From assembly GCA_903902745.1 (NCBI GenBank), contig CAIUWA010000047.1, forward strand, positions 25,686-89,685: a stretch of 64,000 bases of DNA. Reading direction: 5' to 3'. Positions 59,234 to 64,000 of the stretch are shown here, piece after piece (positions within the stretch are counted from its first letter, which is position 1; the number at the start of each line of letters is the position of its first letter). The translations under genes were made by a program, and so were the position numbers. The stretch comes from an uncultured Opitutia bacterium (GTDB lineage Bacteria > Verrucomicrobiota > Verrucomicrobiia > Opitutales > Opitutaceae). A model generated the notes under the pieces. It was given only the letters and a program-made list of their open reading frames with translations, was not told the DNA's origin and made no database searches.

Positions 59234-60586
59234 TCAGAACTGCGAGCGGAAGAGCCCGCACAACTCGTCCGCCAGCTTTTGATAGAAGGGGCGGGACTCA
59301 AACTCCTCCCGGGTGATCCGCTGCGATTGCTGCAGATCGTCGGCAAAGACTTTCAGGTGCGTGCGGGCAACGGAGCGATCCAGCGTGTTGAGCGCAATCT
59401 CGTCGTTCAGGCTGAACGAGCGGTTGTCGAAGTTGATCGAGCCGACGCAGACGAACACCTCGTCGACAATGAGCACCTTGCAGTGATCCATCGCGGGCAG
59501 GTACTGGTAGAATTCGACGCCGGCGGCCAGCAGCCGTCGCCAGCGCGAGCGCGAGGCCGCGCGGCCCATGCGGGAGTCCGTCAGCGCCGGGATGATGATC
59601 CGCACGCGCACGCCCCGGGCCCGCGCCTCCAGCAGGGTTTCGATGGAAAGGTCGTCCGGCACGAAGTAGGCGCTGGAGAGGTCGATCGACTCGCGCGCGG
59701 ACGCAATGGCCAGCAGGTAACAGATCCGGGCGTTCTCGGGCCCCTCGCCCGGCCCGCTCTCGATGCATTGGGCGAGCACGCCACCGCGGGCGGTGATGGG
59801 CGGAAAATAGTCCGCGCCCAGCAGCAGCCCGGAGGTCGTCTCCAGCCAGTTCGAGGCGAACACCGCCTGCATCTCCCGCACGACCGGGCCGGCGACGCGC
59901 ACCTGGGTCTCACGCCAGACCTTCGTGGAGTCCGCATCGCCGAGCCACTGGTCGTCGATGCACATGCCGCCCGTGAAGCCCACCTTCCCGTCGACCACCA
60001 GGATTTTCCGGTGCGTGCGATGATTGAAGTTGAGCTTGAAATCATACCAATGATGGCGGGCGTAGGTCCGGAGCTGCACGCCGGAGTCGCTGAGGCGTGT
60101 CCGATCCGCCTGCTTGAATTCCAACGGGGCCATGCCGTCGATCAGCACGAGGACCTTCACCCCATGGCGGGCGCGTTCCGACAGCGCGGCGATGAACCGG
60201 TCGCTGATGGTGCCCGAGGTCCAGATATACGTTTCGAGCGTGATGGTCTGCTGCGCGCCGGCGATGGCGGAGAGCATCGCGGGAAAGAATTCCACGCCGT
60301 TCACGAGGACCTCGACGGAATTTCCGCCGGTGAACTCGGCCCCCAGCAACGGGCCATAGACCGCGGCGAAGGCCGGCGACGCCGGGCCGTAGTCGAGGCG
60401 GACCGGCTGAGTCAGGGTGCGTCCCGACGTGCCCCAGAAATAAAGGCCGCTGAGGGCGACGACGCCCAGCAACACGCCGGCCAAAAACCAGGGCCAGCCA
60501 TGCTTCGGGCGGCCCCGGCCGGGAAACTTGGCGACCAGAATGGGCCGGCGCCGAAAAAACGGCAGCCTTTCAAGCAGGGCGGACAT
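59234..60586 (-). CDS. Cardiolipin synthase-like phospholipase D protein
   Basis: A 450-residue protein with one N-terminal membrane helix (about 30-51) and two PLD half-sites: HRKILVVDGKVGFTGG near 193 and HCKVLIVDEVFVCVGSINFDNRS near 377. Both HxK triads with downstream D and N are present. ETYIWTSGTISDRFI before the first site is typical of bacterial cardiolipin synthases (ClsA/ClsB type), which condense two phosphatidylglycerols. Inner-membrane location expected. Confidence 0.9.
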   Translation of the reverse strand: MSALLERLPFFRRRPILVAKFPGRGRPKHGWPWFLAGVLLGVVALSGLYFWGTSGRTLTQPVRLDYGPASPAFAAVYGPLLGAEFTGGNSVEVLVNGVEFFPAMLSAIAGAQQTITLETYIWTSGTISDRFIAALSERARHGVKVLVLIDGMAPLEFKQADRTRLSDSGVQLRTYARHHWYDFKLNFNHRTHRKILVVDGKVGFTGGMCIDDQWLGDADSTKVWRETQVRVAGPVVREMQAVFASNWLETTSGLLLGADYFPPITARGGVLAQCIESGPGEGPENARICYLLAIASARESIDLSSAYFVPDDLSIETLLEARARGVRVRIIIPALTDSRMGRAASRSRWRRLLAAGVEFYQYLPAMDHCKVLIVDEVFVCVGSINFDNRSFSLNDEIALNTLDRSVARTHLKVFADDLQQSQRITREEFESRPFYQKLADELCGLFRSQF

Positions 60587-60700
60587 GGGGGCCTAGAGGT
60601 TGCTGATGATAGCCTGAGGATGGCACATGCCTCGACCCACCCCAGCCCACCCGGTTCAGTCCTCCGCCTACGAAGAGGCCTGTGGGTAGAGGGCCAGCTT

Positions 60701-60794
60701 GTTATAGCGGCGCTCTACTTGTCCGCCATAACTTCAGTGAAGGCGGATGAGCGCCGATCTCCACGGGACGGCGGTCATCCGCCGTCGCTGAAGT
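60701..60794. repeat. Intergenic palindromic element, family B (copy 6)
   Basis: TTATAGCGGCGCTCTACTTG... with nested GGCGGATGAGCGCCG and a further ACGGCGGTCATCCGCCGTCG hairpin; a compound copy. The spacer 60587-60896 holds this and a half family A element and no gene. Confidence 0.7.
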
Positions 60795-60809
60795 TTCGAT
60801 CCCCAAAAA

Positions 60810-60840
60810 ACTTCGCAAGCTTCGCGACTTCGCGTGAACC
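60810..60840. repeat. Half-copy of palindromic element family A (copy 16)
   Basis: CTTCGCAAGCTTCGCGACTTCGCGTGAACC matches the right arm of family A without its partner. It abuts a family B element. Confidence 0.6.
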
Positions 60841-60896
60841 AATCTGCATCACCCTGCCGCTTGAGAACTCGTTTCCCGACGTTGGCTCCGTCCCGG

Positions 60897-61297
60897 TCAA
60901 AGCAGCTGGCAGGCCTCGCCGAAAGCGAGGCGCGGGCCGCGCGGATGAAGTTTCGTGGCGTCGCCATTACCGAGATTGCACAGGAAGTTCGACTTGATGG
61001 CACCCGCCGCGACAAATCCTCCGTCCTGCGCCCCGGTCCAGGGCGCGGGCGCAGGGAAAAATTCCTGATCGACCTTGGCGTTGTCGAAGCCGGACATCGG
61101 TCCGCAATCGAGGCCGAGCGACCGCGCCGCGAGCATGAAGTAGGCGCCTTGCAGGCTGCCGTTCCGCATGGCGGTGGCGTCCGCCAGGTCCTTCGACTTG
61201 GCAAACATTTCCCGGGCCGCGGGCATCGCGGGAAAGAGCCGGGGCAGGAGTTCGTAGAACTTCGAGTCGTAGGCGATGATGGCGGTGACGGGAGCCC
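60897..61297 (-). pseudogene. C-terminal relic of a RutE/HadB-type nitroreductase
   Basis: The frame encodes [103 protein letters not shown], which is the C-terminal two thirds of RutE-like malonic semialdehyde reductases (nitroreductase fold). The first 65 or so residues, including the flavin-binding N-terminus, are missing: upstream of about 61297 the sequence no longer matches. The longer frame to 61424 is therefore unrelated sequence joined in frame. Confidence 0.7.
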
Positions 61298-61357
61298 CAT
61301 GGGGTCTTACCCACCATCCCCCTGGGTTTTGCCGGCCGTAACTGGCTCGGCACCGGA

Positions 61358-61747
61358 TCACTTGCCCGACACCGGAGCTTTCACCGTGACACGAAAATCC
61401 TTCCCTTCCCACCGCTCGCCCCACCGGAAGGTAAAGTCAACGCAGGCACCGGCCGCGAGCCGGGTCGTCTCCAGGTCGCCGAACCAGCAGCCCCCGGCCG
61501 TGTCGCGCATTTCCAGGTCGTGCGCCGTGATCCATCCGTCCGAGGTCCAGAGAATCGTCGCGGAGCGCGGAGTGATGAGGCGGAGCGTCTGGCCCGGCGC
61601 GATGCGCACCGTCGGATGATCAAAGGTCCACATCTCGAACGTGCTCGTTCTCCCACCCTGCGCATAGCGCTGGTGAACGGGTTCGATGCGGTCGAAGCAA
61701 GGCGGCCGGGCCGCCGGTGGCCCGGGCTGAACGTCAGCGTCCGTTAA
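61358..61747 (-). pseudogene. C-terminal relic of a GH15 glucoamylase-type enzyme
   Basis: An open frame from about 61747 down to the stop at 61358 reads CFDRIEPVHQRYAQGGRTST, FEMWTFDHPTVRIAPGQTLRL, ILWTSDGWITAHDLEMRDT, and [18 protein letters not shown]. This is the C-terminal part of bacterial GH15 glucan alpha-1,4-glucosidases, where RYxxxGPTSxFExW closes the catalytic barrel and a beta-domain follows. The catalytic domain itself is absent. A 91-residue product from ATG 61633 is possible but unlikely to be active. Confidence 0.62.
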
Positions 61748-61890
61748 CGGCGAAGCAAACAGCCGAAGGGACGACTTCCGGCCCCTGCCTTGGTCGCCCT
61801 CCCAAGCCGTGGCCGTTGATCTGCAAATGTGCGACCAGACCCCTTCGGCCCCTCCCTCGTTCTGAGTCAGAAGCGCTGAAGGCGGAGGTG

Positions 61891-61981
61891 GAGAAGCTAA
61901 AATGCTGACACGCTGAAAAACTGAAATCGGAATTCTAAATTTCAGCCTTTCAGCGTTTCAGTTTTCAGCCTTTCAGCTTTT
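61891..61981. repeat. Intergenic palindromic element, family E (copy 2)
   Basis: GAGAAGCTAAAATGCTGACACGCTGAAAAACTGAAAT pairs with ATTTCAGCCTTTCAGCGTTTCAG...TTTCAGCTTTT. Same building block as the copy at 58151-58313. It ends 11 bases from the stop of the VOC gene. Confidence 0.8.
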
Positions 61982-61991
61982 CCGCCGCCAC

Positions 61992-62762
61992 TCAGCCGCG
62001 GATCGCCTTCTTAATCGTGGCGATGTCGATCTTGTCCATTTCCATCATCGCCGCGAAGGCGCGCTTGGCGGTCGGCCCGCCGGCGGCCATGGCTTCAGTC
62101 AGGACGCGCGGGGTGATCTGCCAGGAGAGGCCCCACTGGTCCTTGCACCAGCCGCAGTAGCTTTTTTTCCCGCCGTGCTTGACGATCGCGTTCCAGTAGC
62201 GGTCCGTCTGCGCCTGGGTGTCGGTGGCGACCTGGAAGGAGAAGGCCTCGCTCTGCTTGAATTGCGGCCCGCCATTGATCCCGACGCACAGGATGCCGAG
62301 GACGGTGAACTCCACGGTCAGCACCTGGCCTTTTTTGCCCGACGGGAAGTCGCCCGGGGCCTTGTGCACCGCCGTGACCTTGCTGTCCGGGAAGACTGAG
62401 GCGTAAAACTTCGCCGCCTTGAGGGCATCCTTTTTATACCAAAGGCAAATCGTATTCCGGGGGGCTTTCTTTGATTTCTTCATGGTAGCTGCCCCCATTT
62501 CGAATTGCACGAGATACGCAAAGGCCAGAAAAGCGATATACCGCCGGGTTTCCTCCGGCAGAGCTCGGACCTTTTGGGTATTCGTGAGGTGCGAGACCAA
62601 CGAGATCGGAAAGAGCGCAGAACTTGCCCCGTATCTCTCCGTCACCGAGAAACGGAGCAATTCATCCATTCGTGAGACGACCTCCTCCACGGTCATCTCC
62701 TTAAGTACCGCTGGATCAATTGCGGACGGTGCAGTGGGTTGTGTCGGACCGTCGGCGCACAT
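61992..62762 (-). CDS. PhnB-like VOC protein with an in-frame N-terminal extension
   Basis: From ATG 62483 (MKKSKKAPRN) the frame encodes a 163-residue PhnB/3-demethylubiquinone-methyltransferase-like VOC protein: TICLWYKKDALKAAKFYASVFPDSKV, FSFQVATDTQAQTDRYWNAIV, GWCKDQWGLSWQITPRVL. That start gives the normal family length. The frame stays open upstream to ATG 62762, adding 93 residues (AVLKEMTVEEVVSRMDELL and a hydrophobic AFLAFAYLVQFEM) that look protein-like but are not part of the family and are encoded by AT-richer DNA. The true start is undecided. Confidence 0.75.
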   Translation of the reverse strand: MCADGPTQPTAPSAIDPAVLKEMTVEEVVSRMDELLRFSVTERYGASSALFPISLVSHLTNTQKVRALPEETRRYIAFLAFAYLVQFEMGAATMKKSKKAPRNTICLWYKKDALKAAKFYASVFPDSKVTAVHKAPGDFPSGKKGQVLTVEFTVLGILCVGINGGPQFKQSEAFSFQVATDTQAQTDRYWNAIVKHGGKKSYCGWCKDQWGLSWQITPRVLTEAMAAGGPTAKRAFAAMMEMDKIDIATIKKAIRG

Positions 62763-62813
62763 GTAAGCAGAGAGCTGAGGTGGTCAGGCTGCCGATATTG
62801 ATATTTCTAGTGC

Positions 62814-62842
62814 AAAAAAAGCCCCAACCTTTCGGTTGGGGC
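62814..62842 (-). terminator. Intrinsic terminator of nrdA
   Basis: On the minus strand, the stem GCCCCAACC / GGTTGGGGC with a four-base loop is followed by seven T residues, 16 bases after the nrdA stop. A T-rich tract on the other side would let it also work for the plus strand. Confidence 0.9.
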
Positions 62843-62857
62843 TTTTGCTTTTAATTA

Positions 62858-64000
62858 TTATTGGCAGGCCTCGCACTCACCCCCGTTGCGCATGGCTTCG
62901 ATGCTGCAGGCGGTCTTCTCCGCAGCCGTGTATTCGCGCTTAGGAGAGGCCTGAGGCGCGAGGCCTGAGGCGGAAGGCGTCATACTCATCGGAGGCGCGG
63001 TGACATCACCCGTGACGAAGGGCGCCGTCGTATCGAAATGTTTGGCGGCGGGCTGATGTGAGCCGCCGGCGTCGCCGCTGTTTTGGCCGCCGCTGGCGCC
63101 TTCGTTCACGGCACCGCGCATTTCTTTTTTCACGCCGACCGTGGCTTTCTCAATGTTCGAGGCGCCGAGGCTGCGGAGGTAATAGGTCGTCTTCAGGCCG
63201 GTGTGCCAGGCGGCGCGGTACATGTGGCTCAGGGTCTTCAGGTCGGGGGTCTTGATCCAGAGGTTCACAGACTGCGACTGGTCGATCCACTTCTGCCGGC
63301 GCGAGGCCGCCTCGATGATCCAGCGGTGATCAATGTCGAACGCCGTCAGGTACTTCACCTTCAGGTCCGCCGGGATGGTGTCGATGTCCTTCAGCTCGCC
63401 GTCGAAGTACTTCAGGTTGTCGATCATCTCCTGGTTCCAGAGGCCGCGCGCCTTGAGGTCCTTCACGAGGAAGGGATTCAGCACGATGAACTCGCCGGAG
63501 AGGTTGGATTTGACGAAGAGGTTCTTGTACGTGGGCTCGATGCAGGGCGAGGTCGCCGTGATGTTCGAGATCGTCGCGGTGGGGGCGATGGCGAGGACGT
63601 TGCTGTTGCGCATGCCCTGCGTCGCGATCTTCGCGCGGAGGGACGTCCAGTCCATCTTGCCGCCGCGCGGCACCTCGACGGGCACGCCGCGCTCCTGCTC
63701 GAGGAGGTCGAGGGTGTCCTGCGGGAGGAGGCCGCGGTCCCACTTGGAACCCTTGTAGGTCGAGTATGTGCCCTTCTCCGCAGCCAGATCGCTCGACGCT
63801 TCATACGCGTAGAACGCAATCGCCTCCATCATCTCATCGTTGAAGTCGACCGCTGCATCCGACTCAAACGAAAGCCCCTTCATATAGAGGGCATTCTGCA
63901 ATCCCATCACCCCAAGCCCAATCGGGCGATGGCGGGAATTAGCAGTCTTAGCAGCCTCAGTTGGATAAAAATTAATGTCGATGACATTATCCAATGCCCG
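62858..64000 (-). CDS. nrdA: Ribonucleoside-diphosphate reductase alpha subunit, C-terminal part (5' end outside window)
   Basis: The frame is open to the window edge and encodes the last 380 or so residues of the class I large subunit. RPIGLGVMGLQNALYM, PTATISNITATSPCIEP near the active site, and YYLRSLGASNIEKA are conserved. The tail ends GGECEACQ, holding the redox-active CxxC pair that re-reduces the active site. Between about residue 290 and the tail lies an insert rich in Gly, Ala, Pro and Ser (GGQNSGDAGGSHQPAA). A terminator follows. The enzyme makes deoxyribonucleotides. Confidence 0.95.
   Translation of the reverse strand, partial: RALDNVIDINFYPTEAAKTANSRHRPIGLGVMGLQNALYMKGLSFESDAAVDFNDEMMEAIAFYAYEASSDLAAEKGTYSTYKGSKWDRGLLPQDTLDLLEQERGVPVEVPRGGKMDWTSLRAKIATQGMRNSNVLAIAPTATISNITATSPCIEPTYKNLFVKSNLSGEFIVLNPFLVKDLKARGLWNQEMIDNLKYFDGELKDIDTIPADLKVKYLTAFDIDHRWIIEAASRRQKWIDQSQSVNLWIKTPDLKTLSHMYRAAWHTGLKTTYYLRSLGASNIEKATVGVKKEMRGAVNEGASGGQNSGDAGGSHQPAAKHFDTTAPFVTGDVTAPPMSMTPSASGLAPQASPKREYTAAEKTACSIEAMRNGGECEACQ

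Overview
The window looks like chromosomal DNA of a high-GC, Gram-negative Verrucomicrobium, most likely from the Opitutaceae (inference from gene content, no search run). The pointers are tandem DUF1552 proteins next to a DUF1587/1592/1588/1585-type cytochrome-like protein, many Tat- or Sec-exported carbohydrate enzymes, a PEP-CTERM-like protein, an ECF sigma factor with a membrane extension, a TIR/PEGA/SUMF1-like fusion, and intergenic spacers full of imperfect palindromes.

Layout. 0.5-5.9 kb is a small pectin/rhamnogalacturonan locus: GH28 polygalacturonase, a SUMF1-like/PL11 lyase fusion and an esterase. 6-14.1 kb is a minus-strand block: two near-identical DUF1552 proteins, each with its own copy of the same terminator, an exported alpha/beta hydrolase, and a 977-residue DUF1592-type protein with two CxxCH motifs. 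14.3-21.3 kb carries three Tat-exported TIM-barrel glycosidase-like proteins sharing a CxCxxC motif, with a HigB/HigA-type toxin-antitoxin pair and a perfect 16-bp operator-like palindrome between them. 21.5-29.3 kb has a TonB-C protein, small exported proteins and lipoproteins, an acetyl-esterase-like hydrolase, a 32-codon leader-like ORF ending at a perfect terminator, a fused membrane/spermidine-synthase-like protein, and a DUF2934 gene broken by a stop codon. 29.4-33 kb has the most unusual gene, a membrane-anchored TIR-PEGA-SUMF1-like-alpha/beta hydrolase fusion, followed by a second acetyl-esterase-like protein. 33-42.5 kb is mainly housekeeping or conserved small genes (DoxX, a HEFGH membrane protein, YkgJ, a Blc-type lipocalin, a luciferase-like oxidoreductase, VOC, DUF1328, an L,D-transpeptidase, EngB, DUF502, a DDAH-like hydrolase, DUF3817). 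42.7-47.9 kb returns to plant-polysaccharide use: a GH106-like rhamnosidase candidate and two Tat-exported sugar-acid dehydratase-like proteins. 48.1-52.9 kb holds YchJ, a decayed MutS-like gene, a broken hybrid histidine kinase, a TPR protein and an NHL beta-propeller. 53-56.4 kb is a divergent sugar-acid pair (IlvD/Edd dehydratase and an MFS permease). 56.5-64 kb has the ECF sigma/membrane fusion, a PEP-CTERM-like protein, a cardiolipin-synthase-like PLD, two truncated relics (nitroreductase and GH15 C-terminal ends), a VOC protein with an in-frame extension, and the 3' part of class I ribonucleotide reductase nrdA.

How it fits together (inference). The recurring theme is breakdown of pectic/rhamnose-rich polymers outside the cytoplasm, deacetylation by several esterases, partial processing of sugar acids by exported dehydratases, and uptake and dehydration of the resulting acids. 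Over this lies a set of at least five families of short palindromic intergenic elements (about 30 copies). They end close to genes, have extended some reading frames artificially, and in one case appear to supply the C-terminal tail of a protein.
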